A DNA stretch of 64,000 nt from an uncultured Chryseobacterium sp. GTDB taxonomy: Bacteria > Bacteroidota > Bacteroidia > Flavobacteriales > Weeksellaceae. Location: the NCBI GenBank assembly GCA_913775525.1, contig CAJYLH010000020.1, forward strand, positions 1-64,000, read 5' to 3'. Numbering within the stretch: the first letter of the stretch is position 1; every line of letters begins with the position of its first letter. Shown piece after piece: positions 53,265 through 62,826 of this stretch. The notes beneath the pieces are model-generated. The model did not search any database. It had not been told where the DNA came from and worked only from the letters and a program-made list of their open reading frames with translations. Made by a program: the position numbers and the translations under genes.

Positions 53265-55958
53265 TTACGAAGTATAGGATTGAATGTTTTCCGTAAAAGG
53301 AATATCAGGATTCAAAATTTCCTCAATCAGGCATTTGACAGCAATCATTGCTTCATCAATCCCTCCTTTTTCAAACTGAAGTGAGCGTACTCCTTTTTTT
53401 ACCTCTGCAAAACTCCAGATACCCGTTTCTACGGGAAGGCCCCAGAATTCGGGCAGGCTCTGGATGACATACTGATAGATACAGAGCTGGAGCGCCTGCT
53501 TCCTGTCGCTGTTATGGAAATAATCGGTGCAGTTGTCCTGATCGATTTTTATATTAAGGTTCTTAATTTTGGCCGTCTTGTAATCAATGATCCTCACCGT
53601 CCCGTTCAGGCGGTCAATCCGGTCAATGAATCCGAAGAAGGATACCTTGTCTTTCTCACCCAGATAAAAATCCACATTTTCAAATCGTTTCTCAATGTCG
53701 ATAATCTCCAGTGTATTACCGTTCTGGATCAGTTCAAGATCATGCGTAAGGACGCTTTCAATTACTTTTTTGGCAATCGCTTTATGAATAAAGTTCATAC
53801 CTTTTTCATAGTATTCAGGCTGGTGTTTCAGCTTTTCAATCCCGATTTCTATATACCGATCTACTGCTTTAATTGATTCTTCTAAATCACTTCCATTTAA
53901 TACCTTACCTTTAAGCACTTCATACACTTCCTGAAGTGAATAATGCACCAGGTTCCCGTAATTCCTTACAGACAATTCTTCTTCGATTTCATCCGTTTCG
54001 GATGTATTGAGGATCTTCGAGAGATAAAAATCTATCGGGTTGTAAAGGTAACTGGTGAGGTGGGAAGCGGATACTTTTTCCTTCCATTTCAAAAGCCGCT
54101 CCATCACCACCGGAGTTTTAATGATTTCGACAGGCTGGGTAACGATAGGCTCTGAAGAATTTTCGATGATCAGGTGTTCAATCTCATGGGAACTTTCCAT
54201 TTCGATCTGGGTAATGAACCTGCTCTTCTCACCGGTATTGATCCCGGAACTCAATGCATTGAACAGCAGATGCACATTTTGGGCATCCTGGATCAGCCGG
54301 TAAAAATGATACGCGTAAATACCGTCATTTTCAAGGAAAGTATGCATATTGAAGAATTTCCTGATATCGAAAGGTACATAGGTATTGTGTGAATTACCCA
54401 GCGGCAGTTTCCCTTCATTAACGGAAAGCATAATCACATTCTCAAAATTCAGGAGACGTGTTTCAAGGAGGCCCATGACCTGCAATCCGCGCAGAGGTTC
54501 GCCCTGAAAGTCGATACATTCCGAGTTGATATGCTGGTTGATCAGGATTTCCAGGGTTTCCATCCTGATCTCAAAAGAATACGGGGTAAGCTGGTTTTTC
54601 AGCACCCTGAATGCATTTTCAAAATGGGAGACATTCTCATACTGGATGTCATCAATCTCCAGCCATTTTACCTGCTGGCAGAATTCTACCAGAAGATCAA
54701 GGTATTCATCCGTTGAAGCTGCCTTTTGGAGCAGCCGGTAATAGGAAAGAGTACCCAGCAGCTCCTGGAGGAGCTTGCGGGAGATATAGACGATGTTCCG
54801 CTCCTCGATCCTGGCTTTGAAGTTATTAATGATTGCATCATCTTCAGCAGACCTCGGGAGTTCTTCCAGAATGGGATAAATGTCTCTGTAATAATACGAA
54901 GATTTGTTTTTTTCAAGCTGCTTCTGCAGATAGAAGAGCTGCTTTACCGCATTGGAAAACGAAAGGTTTTTCAGGGGAAAGCCCATAGTGATATTGAGGT
55001 ATTCGATCTCATGCATCACATCCAGCGTAGCAGGCAGAAGGTTCTCATCCAGCAGTACCACAGCGGTATTGGAAAAGGTTTTATCTTCTATTTCACTGAA
55101 AATTCCCGGCAATATCTTCGTTTGGGTAATATTTCCGGAAACTTCATACACTTTGATATTTTTATGCTGTACGAAATCATCTTCAATCCATCGGAAAGGC
55201 CTGTAATCGCTGAACTCTTTCCAGCTTTTATGATCCCGGAGGAATTTACCGGCTTCCTGCCGTTCATCCTCAAAATAATACCGGTCAGCCTGGAAAAAGC
55301 ATTGGGCTTTGTCCCACTGGAGCATTTTCCTGATCAGGGATTCTTCCACAGGTGTCATGGCATTAAGGCCGCAGAATACAAATTTTTGTGAAGCGTCCTT
55401 AATAAAGCCATCCAGACGGGATTTTGCTGTTTCATTAATCATGCCGTGGGTTGCCCAGTTGTTCTCATGCAGCTTTTTCTTCAGTACCGGCAGGAAGATA
55501 TTCATATTACGCCAGAAATTGAGGAATTTTTTTCTTGGTGCCTCATCATCTTCGCCGAGGTCCTGTGCCCATTCCTTGATGCGTTCTTCATCAAACATAT
55601 ACTGGAGCACGGCTTCATCACTTTCTGAAAACATCATCATGTCATCCCAGTCCTTCTGCAGGGTCGGGAACCATTTCAGGAATTCTGAAAAATCTTCTTT
55701 GGGCGTCAGGTTCAGGCTTTTGTAAACGTCATAAGCGAACAGCCATAAAGCAATGCCTTTAATTTCCTGTCGGTCTGCAATGACGTCAATGAGCTCGGCA
55801 ATCGTATAAAAATCAGGGAGAAAGCCCGAATAATTGCGTTCTGAAAGGATCTGCCTGATGAAAACAATGGGACGCTTCCCGGGCAGAACGATGCTGAACA
55901 CGGAAAGATCTTCACTTTGTGCCAAAAGCTCATCTACTATTTTATTCAGGAATTTCAA
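53265..55958 (-). CDS. PD-(D/E)XK nuclease family protein, AddB-like
   Basis: An 897-residue protein. The C-terminal nuclease domain has VRNYGNLVHYSL, FFGFIDRIDR and the IIDYKTAKI core (D-x-K), as in AddB/RexB. The N-terminal two-thirds is helicase-like without a clear Walker A, also as in AddB of Bacteroidota. It would be the partner of an AddA-type helicase in end resection, but no such gene is adjacent. Its start overlaps DUF922 by four bases. Confidence 0.85.
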   Translation of the reverse strand: MKFLNKIVDELLAQSEDLSVFSIVLPGKRPIVFIRQILSERNYSGFLPDFYTIAELIDVIADRQEIKGIALWLFAYDVYKSLNLTPKEDFSEFLKWFPTLQKDWDDMMMFSESDEAVLQYMFDEERIKEWAQDLGEDDEAPRKKFLNFWRNMNIFLPVLKKKLHENNWATHGMINETAKSRLDGFIKDASQKFVFCGLNAMTPVEESLIRKMLQWDKAQCFFQADRYYFEDERQEAGKFLRDHKSWKEFSDYRPFRWIEDDFVQHKNIKVYEVSGNITQTKILPGIFSEIEDKTFSNTAVVLLDENLLPATLDVMHEIEYLNITMGFPLKNLSFSNAVKQLFYLQKQLEKNKSSYYYRDIYPILEELPRSAEDDAIINNFKARIEERNIVYISRKLLQELLGTLSYYRLLQKAASTDEYLDLLVEFCQQVKWLEIDDIQYENVSHFENAFRVLKNQLTPYSFEIRMETLEILINQHINSECIDFQGEPLRGLQVMGLLETRLLNFENVIMLSVNEGKLPLGNSHNTYVPFDIRKFFNMHTFLENDGIYAYHFYRLIQDAQNVHLLFNALSSGINTGEKSRFITQIEMESSHEIEHLIIENSSEPIVTQPVEIIKTPVVMERLLKWKEKVSASHLTSYLYNPIDFYLSKILNTSETDEIEEELSVRNYGNLVHYSLQEVYEVLKGKVLNGSDLEESIKAVDRYIEIGIEKLKHQPEYYEKGMNFIHKAIAKKVIESVLTHDLELIQNGNTLEIIDIEKRFENVDFYLGEKDKVSFFGFIDRIDRLNGTVRIIDYKTAKIKNLNIKIDQDNCTDYFHNSDRKQALQLCIYQYVIQSLPEFWGLPVETGIWSFAEVKKGVRSLQFEKGGIDEAMIAVKCLIEEILNPDIPFTENIQSYTS

Positions 55959-56491
55959 GAGGTGGCGTAGTTTTTCAGGTTTTCCAGCGCTTCGCTGATT
56001 ACGCCGTTATAATCTGCCTGCTTTTCTTCGTTCATGCCATGGCGGGTCTCCCGGTCATAGGCAGCTTGGAATTTCCGGTAATCGTTCAGGACTCTGTTGT
56101 ATATCGCCTGGAAATACTTATTGTAATCTCCGGAAGTTTTAATCCTTTCCGCAATTTCCTTCCTGAGTTTACGGGCGTGGATTTCCGCAATATCAAAATG
56201 TTTCTGCTCATGCAGGAGCACATAATCGTTGATGCGCTTAACATCTTTCCAGGACTGGTCTTCATTAAAAATGGTCGTCACTTTGATCCTTACCGGAATT
56301 TTCGGATTAGTAGACTTAACCACAGAATATTCCCAGCCACAATGGGTATACGCAACCACATTATCGCCCTGCTGGTTGTTGATTTTACTTTTGAAATTCT
56401 CCCATTTCAGCCTGTTGTTTTCCTGCCAGATGATTTTCTGGCTGAACAGACTGCCGGATATCAGGAAAGGCACTAAAAAAATCCACTTCAT
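55955..56491 (-). CDS. DUF922 family putative secreted metalloprotease-like protein
   Basis: A 178-residue protein with a signal peptide (ending SLFSQ) and the motif LHEQKHFDIAE (about residues 92-102). This HExxHFDxxE arrangement is characteristic of DUF922 and has the zinc-protease form, although activity is not shown. It lies one base after the lipoprotein gene and overlaps the AddB-like gene by four bases (ATGA). Confidence 0.8.
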   Translation of the reverse strand: MKWIFLVPFLISGSLFSQKIIWQENNRLKWENFKSKINNQQGDNVVAYTHCGWEYSVVKSTNPKIPVRIKVTTIFNEDQSWKDVKRINDYVLLHEQKHFDIAEIHARKLRKEIAERIKTSGDYNKYFQAIYNRVLNDYRKFQAAYDRETRHGMNEEKQADYNGVISEALENLKNYATS

Positions 56492-56492
56492 T

Positions 56493-56900
56493 TTACTGCA
56501 CTACAATCGTTTTGGTTATCCAGCTGCTTCCGCCGTTCCAGAACCTGAAAGTGTACGTTCCTGTCTTCTGGGGGCTGAAGTTAATCTGGTTGGCACTCGT
56601 ATACACATTTTGCGTACACGGTCCGTTGGTAATGTATTTATAAGCCGTTACGGTACGCGTCTGATTATCGCCGTAGATATAATCATATCCGTAAAATCCC
56701 TGGCAATGGGAAGGATATGTTGAATACGTCCGGATGCTCTGTACAGCGAAAACACTCATCGTGTCATTGACGACTGTTACACTGTCGATCTTTATTTTAT
56801 CAATGGATTCAATAGTCTGATAATCATCATCCGGTGTACAGGCCGTCATCAGAATTCCCAAAATAACGGCTGAGAAACTTATAGAGATCTTTTTTTCCAT
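56493..56900 (-). CDS. Hypothetical lipoprotein
   Basis: A 135-residue protein with lipobox C21 (ILMTACTPD) and a beta-rich body. Two cysteines (about residues 66 and 95) may form a disulfide. I do not recognise a family. It is the first gene of the operon with DUF922 and the AddB-like gene. Confidence 0.7.
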   Translation of the reverse strand: MEKKISISFSAVILGILMTACTPDDDYQTIESIDKIKIDSVTVVNDTMSVFAVQSIRTYSTYPSHCQGFYGYDYIYGDNQTRTVTAYKYITNGPCTQNVYTSANQINFSPQKTGTYTFRFWNGGSSWITKTIVVQ

Positions 56901-56960
56901 GGTATAAAAATCTGATTATGATGAATATATGATCAAACAATATTCCTAAATTATGTTAAA

Positions 56961-57596
56961 TTAAGAATTGAAATTACCCTTTGAAAGGTAAACCACTTTT
57001 TTGGTTTCAAAAAATTCTTCTTCAAAATAATTTTTAAGGCTGATGATTTCACAGCGGATCCCGGCCAGTTCTTCTGCAAGGTCTCCTCCTTTCAGATAGA
57101 GCACACCATTATGCCTCGTATTGAACTGTTCTTTCTCAAATTTCCCTTTTAGCCAGCGAAGGAATTCCGGCATCTGGGTTACTGCTCTGCTGACTACAAA
57201 ATGAAACTTTTCCTTCACTTTTTCGGCCCTGCCGTGAATGGCCGTTACATTGGTCAGCCCCACTCCTTCAGCTACTGCCTGTACCACTGTGATCTTTTTA
57301 CCGATGGAATCGATCAGTGTAAATTCAGATTCCGGAAAAAGGATGGCCAGGGGAATCCCCGGAAAACCTCCTCCTGTTCCGATATCCAGGACCTTAGTCC
57401 CGGGAGCGAATTCCATCGCTTTTGCAATGCCCAGGGAATGCAGCACATGCTTCTCGTACAGGGATTCCATATCTTTTCTGGAGATAACATTGATCTTTTC
57501 ATTCCATTCGTGGTACAGTGCTTCCAGTCCGGCAAACTGTTCTTTCTGGGTTTCTGTAAGATCCGGGAAATATTTTAATACTAACGGTATAGACAT
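56961..57596 (-). CDS. rsmG: 16S rRNA (guanine527-N7)-methyltransferase
   Basis: A 211-residue enzyme. SAM motif VLDIGTGGGFPGIPLAI (about residues 67-83) and the conserved NVISRKDMESLYEKHVLHSL are diagnostic of RsmG. I start at MSIPLVLKYF, seven codons inside the longest frame. It modifies the ribosome decoding region. It is not obviously co-transcribed with the GLPGLI gene upstream. Confidence 0.95.
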   Translation of the reverse strand: MSIPLVLKYFPDLTETQKEQFAGLEALYHEWNEKINVISRKDMESLYEKHVLHSLGIAKAMEFAPGTKVLDIGTGGGFPGIPLAILFPESEFTLIDSIGKKITVVQAVAEGVGLTNVTAIHGRAEKVKEKFHFVVSRAVTQMPEFLRWLKGKFEKEQFNTRHNGVLYLKGGDLAEELAGIRCEIISLKNYFEEEFFETKKVVYLSKGNFNS

Positions 57597-57677
57597 GAGA
57601 ATTATTATAAAAAGCAAAAATAAGTTTTTTATTGCGGGAATTCAAAATGAGTTTCCGTAAAGATGTTCAGTCATCTT

Positions 57678-58499
57678 TCAGTTCTTTTCAATCGGATTAT
57701 TGGTCCTCCTCAGTCTTCTTGCGATTTCGGCATCCATATTTTTAACTTTTTTCATTTCATCCAGCCCGAACCTGGCAGTATAGCCACCTTTGAGCTGAAG
57801 GTCTGCATTTCCTGTTTCCTTATTGACGTTCATCCCTTCGATATCCTCACTGCTGAAGGTAAAACTGTTCATGATCTTCCTGTATTCAGCCAGAGACACC
57901 TTTTTGCCTGATTTCGGAAGCATGGAAAATACAGCGGGAACCTTTTTGACCTGAATGAGGTTGAAGACATGATCTTTTTCGGCATCCTGAGCCTGTACCA
58001 CAATACCCGGAAGGCCCGTAAAAGTGTAAGGTCCGTCACTTACAGGATAGTCTTTGCTGAACCAGGCTTCCCAGTCTCTCCCTTTGTACTGTGCCGTCGC
58101 CTTCTGGCAGGGTATGTTATTGATAGTCCTGAATTCTTTTCTGATCTTCCATACCGGAGCATCAAGCCCCAGAACGGAAAGGTTGGCTGTTTTGAACCGG
58201 TCATATAAGGTAATGGCTTTACGGGAATACTCTTTTTCAATTATATAGCCGAGGTTCTGATCAAATGTTTTGGCGGCAAGCAGCTTTGCATAGCTTTTAT
58301 CTGCCTGATAGACGGAATCGCGTTCATATTTGGCCGCATTATAAAAGTAAGAGGTCCTGCCGTCCGTGTCCAGGTTCATATAGTCCGTGACTGTTGAATC
58401 TTTTTTATGACTGTCCGGCTTCATGGTATACTCGTACACAAAACGGTAATGCTGGGCAGAAACACAAGAAAACAGGAAAAGGAATAAGAATTTGTACAT
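57678..58499 (-). CDS. GLPGLI family secreted protein (1)
   Basis: A 273-residue protein with a signal peptide (ending SCVSAQ). The family word appears as FTGLPGIVVQAQD (about residues 163-175), preceded by DWEAWFSKDYPVSDGPY and followed by beta-rich sequence. The family is restricted mainly to Bacteroidota and its function is unknown. The -7 box of its promoter lies inside a perfect inverted repeat (58522-58547). Its relative at 62825 has the same length (273 residues). Confidence 0.9.
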   Translation of the reverse strand: MYKFLFLFLFSCVSAQHYRFVYEYTMKPDSHKKDSTVTDYMNLDTDGRTSYFYNAAKYERDSVYQADKSYAKLLAAKTFDQNLGYIIEKEYSRKAITLYDRFKTANLSVLGLDAPVWKIRKEFRTINNIPCQKATAQYKGRDWEAWFSKDYPVSDGPYTFTGLPGIVVQAQDAEKDHVFNLIQVKKVPAVFSMLPKSGKKVSLAEYRKIMNSFTFSSEDIEGMNVNKETGNADLQLKGGYTARFGLDEMKKVKNMDAEIARRLRRTNNPIEKN

Positions 58500-58521
58500 T
58501 GCAATCGAATTAAGTTGATTA

Positions 58522-58547
58522 TTTATAACTACAAATATAGTTATAAA
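58522..58547. promoter_or_regulatory. Perfect inverted repeat covering the GLPGLI promoter
   Basis: TTTATAACTA (58522-58531) and TAGTTATAAA (58538-58547) are exact complements around six bases. The minus-strand -7 box TATATTTG lies within (58532-58539), 32 bases before the GLPGLI start. The half-sites ACTACA and ACTATA resemble those of BlaI/MecI operators. A repressor bound here would block the promoter directly. Confidence 0.7.
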
Positions 58548-58639
58548 ATCAATCCGTCCGCTCCTATTTCAAACAAGTTTGATTTTAATTTTTCGACCGA
58601 TAGTTTTTATTATATTTGTTCCTATTTCAAAAAGACAAT

Positions 58640-59833
58640 ATGAACAAACTTTCAGACCGGGTCAACAGACTGGGGTATTCGCAGACTTTCGTGATGTCTA
58701 ACAGAGCCAGAGAAATGAAGGCCAGCGGAGTTGATGTAATCAGCCTCACCTTGGGAGAACCCGATTTCGATGTACCGGACCGTATCAAACAGGCCGCTTT
58801 TGATGCCATCAATGAAAATTACAGCCATTATTCTCCCGTTCCGGGGTTCCTGGAACTCAGGGAAGCTATTTCTGAAAAGCTGAAAAGGGATAATAAGCTT
58901 AATTATAAACCTTCGCAGATCTGCGTATCCAACGGAGCAAAGCAGGCCATTCTGAATGTCCTTGCCGCACTGATCAACGACGGTGATGAAGTCCTTCTTC
59001 CTGCACCTTACTGGGTAAGCTATGACGAAATGGTAAAAATGATGGGCGGAACCTCTACCCTGTTGCCTACCTCATATGTAACCGATTTTAAAATTACGGC
59101 GGAACAACTGGAAGAGGCTATCACAGATAAGACCAAGGTCATTCTGTTCAGCTCACCCTGCAACCCTTCCGGAGGATACTATACCTATGATGAATTATGG
59201 TCACTGGCCAGAGTGATTGCCAAATACCCGCAGGTAACCGTGATTTCCGATGAAATCTATGAGTTCATCAATTATGAGACTACAACCACCTCTATCGCCC
59301 AGTTCCAGGAAGTTTATGAACAGACGGCGGTGATCAACGGTATGTCCAAGGCATTTGCCATGACCGGCTGGAGGATTGGATATTCTGCCTGTCCGGAGTG
59401 GCTGGCGAAAGCATGTGAAAAAATCCAGGGACAGATGACCAGCGGTGCCAATACCGTAGCGCAGAGGGCCTCAATCACAGCTTTAAAAGCGGATCCTTCG
59501 GAATACAGGTATATGATTGATGCCTTTAAATCCAGAAGGGACCTGGTGTATGATCTGATGAAGGAGATTCCCGGCTTTAAGGTCTTATTGCCTAAAGCAG
59601 CTTTCTACTTCTTCCCGGATATTTCCTATTATATCGGTAAAACATTGAACGGCGTTGAAATCAAAGATTCCGATGATTTTGCCATGTTTATCCTGGAGCA
59701 TGCCCACGTTGGCTGCGTAGGCGGAGTTTCTTTCGGAAGCCCGGAATGCATCCGGTTTTCTTATGCCGCTTCTGAAGAGGAGCTGAAAGAGGCCATGAGG
59801 AGAATCAAAACACTGCTTGATCAGTTTAATTAA
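58640..59833 (+). CDS. Pyridoxal-phosphate aminotransferase, class I/II (aspartate type)
   Basis: A 397-residue fold-type I enzyme. The PLP lysine lies in NGMSKAFAMTGWRIGY, with the phosphate and carboxylate sites at SSPCNPSGG and YRY/RFSYA. The N-terminal LGEPDFDVP is typical of the AspC/PatA subgroup. I start at MNKLSDRVNRLG, eight codons inside the longest frame. An exact -7 box (58611-58618) is upstream. Confidence 0.92.
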   Translation: MNKLSDRVNRLGYSQTFVMSNRAREMKASGVDVISLTLGEPDFDVPDRIKQAAFDAINENYSHYSPVPGFLELREAISEKLKRDNKLNYKPSQICVSNGAKQAILNVLAALINDGDEVLLPAPYWVSYDEMVKMMGGTSTLLPTSYVTDFKITAEQLEEAITDKTKVILFSSPCNPSGGYYTYDELWSLARVIAKYPQVTVISDEIYEFINYETTTTSIAQFQEVYEQTAVINGMSKAFAMTGWRIGYSACPEWLAKACEKIQGQMTSGANTVAQRASITALKADPSEYRYMIDAFKSRRDLVYDLMKEIPGFKVLLPKAAFYFFPDISYYIGKTLNGVEIKDSDDFAMFILEHAHVGCVGGVSFGSPECIRFSYAASEEELKEAMRRIKTLLDQFN

Positions 59834-59852
59834 AAAAAATACAAATTTATTC

Positions 59853-62792
59853 ATGAACATTTTAAAAAGAATAACCATTGTCTCCAGCATTGCTGCTGCG
59901 AGCTTCTGCGGATATGCCTACGGACAGGATTTCCAGTGGAAAGAAGCCACTTCTAACGGATATACCTACCGTTATGTCACCAATGACCCTACCGCTGCAA
60001 GATACTACAAACTCAAAAACGGACTGACCGTCATCCTCAGCCCTACCAAAAAAGATCCAAGGATACAGGTCTATGTAGCCACCAAAGCAGGAAGTAAAAC
60101 CGACCCTGCAGACCATACCGGACTGGCCCATTACCTGGAACACATGCTTTTCAAAGGCACAGATCAGTTCGGATCTAAAGACTGGTCTAAAGAAAAGCCT
60201 TTGCTTGACCGTATCGACGGGCTATATGAGCAGTACAACCAGACTAAGGACGAGGCCAAAAGAAAGGAAATTTATAAGGAAATCGATAAAGTATCCGGAG
60301 AAGCGGCGAAATATGCGATAGCCAATGAATATGACAAAATGATGTCCGGAATGGGTGCCGATGGTACCAATGCCTTTACTTCATTTGAGCAAACTGTTTA
60401 TACCGAGGATATTCCGGCCAATGTAGTAGATAAATTCCTCGCCGTTCAGGCTGAACGTTTCAGGCAGCCGGTCCTGAGGCTTTTCCATACCGAGCTTGAA
60501 GCGGTATACGAAGAAAAAAACAGATCCCTCGATGATGACGGGGATAAAGTTTTTGAAGTCATGTTTGCCAACCTGTTCCCGAATAACAATTACGGTAAGC
60601 AGACGACCATCGGAACTATTGAGCACCTCAAAAACCCGTCCCTGAAAGCGATCAGGGATTATTTCAATAATTATTACGTTCCTAATAATATGGGAGTGAT
60701 CATGTCTGGGGATTTCAATCCGGATGAAATGATTGCCAAAGTGGACAAGGCGTTCTCGTACATGAAGCCTAAAGCTATTCCTGCTTACAACATCGGCCAG
60801 GAAAAAAATATTACAACACCTGTTGTTAAGGAAGTTGTAGGACCGAATCCTGAGAATATCATGCTCGGATTCCGTTTTCCGGGCGCTACGACCAGAGATG
60901 CCAGAATGCTGAACCTGGTCGGCAATATGCTGACTAACGGCCAGGCGGGCCTTATCGACCTGGATCTGGTCAAAAAACAGAAACTGCTGTCTGCCTATGC
61001 CTCTCCTTACACCCTAAAGGATTATTCCGTTCTTCTGCTTCAGGGAAGGCCTACCGAAGGCCAGTCACTGGATGAAGTGAAGACTTTATTGTTGCAGGAG
61101 ATCGATAAACTGAGAAAAGGGGAATTTTCAGAAGACCTGATCCAGTCGATCGTTAATAATGAAAAGAAGAGCCTGATTGAAAAGAGTGAGAAATATTCTT
61201 CCAGAGCAGGTCTCCTGATGGATGAATTCACGTCTGATATCGATCACAGAACGGCCCTGGAATATATTGAAGAGATTTCCAAAATCACCAAGAAGGACAT
61301 TATGGACTTTGCGGCCAAATACCTTCAGGACAATAATTACGTCGCTGTATACAAACGCAAAGGCGAAGACAAAAACATTGTGAAGGTGGACAAACCAACG
61401 ATCACTCCTGTTTCCGTAAACAGGGAAGACCAGTCTCCGTTCCTGAAAAAGATCGATGCCATGCCTGAAAACAGCATTGCTCCGGTATGGCTGAACTATG
61501 ACAAAGATATTGCTAAAAACAAGCTGGGCAGCATCGATGTGCTTTCGGTAAAGAACACAGACAACGACCTGTTCAGGCTGTATTATCATTTCGATTCCGG
61601 CAAATGGAACAACAAAATCCTTCCGTTAGCTGCTGAATACCTGCAGTATTTAGGAACAAAAGACAAATCATCAGAAACCATCAGCAAGGATTTCTACAGG
61701 CTTGCCTCAAGCTTCAGGGTAGGTGCAGGGAATGAAGAAACCTATGTGACCCTGGAAGGGCTTAATGAAAACTTCAGCCAGACCCTTTCTCTTTTTGAGG
61801 ATCTGATCAAAAACTGCCAGGCTGACCAGGCTGCGCTGGATGCCTATAAAACAAGGCTGAAAAAAGCCCGCGCCAATGCCAAGCAGAATAAAGGAACCAT
61901 CATGGCCGGACTGAGAAGCTATGCGCAGTACGGGCCGCAGAACCCTTTCAATAATGTTTTAAGCGATGCAGAACTGGATGCCCTGAAAGCAGAAGACCTG
62001 ATCAAAGTGCTTCATGACCTTTTCAGCTATCAGCATAAAGTATTGTACTACGGTCCAAAAACAGGAAATGAACTGACAGCTTCCCTGAAGCCGATCCATG
62101 TGCTGCCTGCGAAGCTGAAAGAACTGCCAAAAGCCAAAACATTCGTACAGATTCCTACGGACAACAACAAAGTACTGTTTGCGCATTATGATATGGTACA
62201 GGCAGAGATTTTCTGGGTAAGGAACTCAGATCCGTACAATGTATCCGTAACGCCGACCGTAAGCTTATTTAATAATTATTTCGGTGGCGGAATGGGATCT
62301 ATTGTGTTCCAGACCATCCGGGAATCCAAGGCATTGGCCTACTCTACCTACTCTTACTTCTCGCTTCCAAGCAAAAAAGAAGATAAGGATATGGTGATGG
62401 CCTATGTAGGGACACAGGCAGATAAGTTCAACGAATCCACTACTGCGATGAATGAGCTGTTAACCGATCTTCCTAAATCTGATCAGCTGTTTGAAACGGC
62501 CAAAAGCGGATTGAGAAAGACCATCGCTTCAGAAAGGATTACCCAGGACGGTATTATTTTCAACTATCTCAGAGCACAGAAGCTCGGCAACAATTCCGAC
62601 ATCAGGAAAACGGTATATGAAACGGCTCCGAAACTGAGCTTTGCCGATATTCAAAGCTTCCATGACAAGGAGATGAAAGGTAAAAATTATACCTACTGTA
62701 TCGTAGCCTCTCAGGACAAAGTTAATGACGCTGAAATGAAAAAGTTGGGTGACGTGAAAAAGCTGAACCTGACCGAAATTTTCGGATACTAA
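59853..62792 (+). CDS. M16 family zinc protease, two-domain, secreted
   Basis: A 979-residue protein with a signal peptide (ending GYAYGQ). The first M16 domain has the inverted zinc motif HxxEH (HTGLAHYLEHMLFKGT) with a downstream ELEAVYEE glutamate. A second M16-type half (about residues 520-979) with no HxxEH is the usual inactive partner. It probably degrades peptides in the periplasm. It begins 19 bases after the aminotransferase gene, so the two may be co-transcribed. Confidence 0.93.
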   Translation: MNILKRITIVSSIAAASFCGYAYGQDFQWKEATSNGYTYRYVTNDPTAARYYKLKNGLTVILSPTKKDPRIQVYVATKAGSKTDPADHTGLAHYLEHMLFKGTDQFGSKDWSKEKPLLDRIDGLYEQYNQTKDEAKRKEIYKEIDKVSGEAAKYAIANEYDKMMSGMGADGTNAFTSFEQTVYTEDIPANVVDKFLAVQAERFRQPVLRLFHTELEAVYEEKNRSLDDDGDKVFEVMFANLFPNNNYGKQTTIGTIEHLKNPSLKAIRDYFNNYYVPNNMGVIMSGDFNPDEMIAKVDKAFSYMKPKAIPAYNIGQEKNITTPVVKEVVGPNPENIMLGFRFPGATTRDARMLNLVGNMLTNGQAGLIDLDLVKKQKLLSAYASPYTLKDYSVLLLQGRPTEGQSLDEVKTLLLQEIDKLRKGEFSEDLIQSIVNNEKKSLIEKSEKYSSRAGLLMDEFTSDIDHRTALEYIEEISKITKKDIMDFAAKYLQDNNYVAVYKRKGEDKNIVKVDKPTITPVSVNREDQSPFLKKIDAMPENSIAPVWLNYDKDIAKNKLGSIDVLSVKNTDNDLFRLYYHFDSGKWNNKILPLAAEYLQYLGTKDKSSETISKDFYRLASSFRVGAGNEETYVTLEGLNENFSQTLSLFEDLIKNCQADQAALDAYKTRLKKARANAKQNKGTIMAGLRSYAQYGPQNPFNNVLSDAELDALKAEDLIKVLHDLFSYQHKVLYYGPKTGNELTASLKPIHVLPAKLKELPKAKTFVQIPTDNNKVLFAHYDMVQAEIFWVRNSDPYNVSVTPTVSLFNNYFGGGMGSIVFQTIRESKALAYSTYSYFSLPSKKEDKDMVMAYVGTQADKFNESTTAMNELLTDLPKSDQLFETAKSGLRKTIASERITQDGIIFNYLRAQKLGNNSDIRKTVYETAPKLSFADIQSFHDKEMKGKNYTYCIVASQDKVNDAEMKKLGDVKKLNLTEIFGY

Positions 62793-62797
62793 TTATA

Positions 62798-62826
62798 AAA
62801 GCCGGTGTATAATCTACACCGGCTTT
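62798..62826. terminator. Bidirectional terminator, M16 and GLPGLI(2)
   Basis: AAAGCCGGTGTA and its exact complement (62815-62826) surround a five-base loop, with T on the right. It overlaps the GLPGLI stop codon. Confidence 0.88.

Noticed and set aside
54726..55391. Open plus-strand frame of 221 codons opposite the AddB-like gene
   Set aside because: It lies entirely inside a strong minus-strand gene and has no family features.
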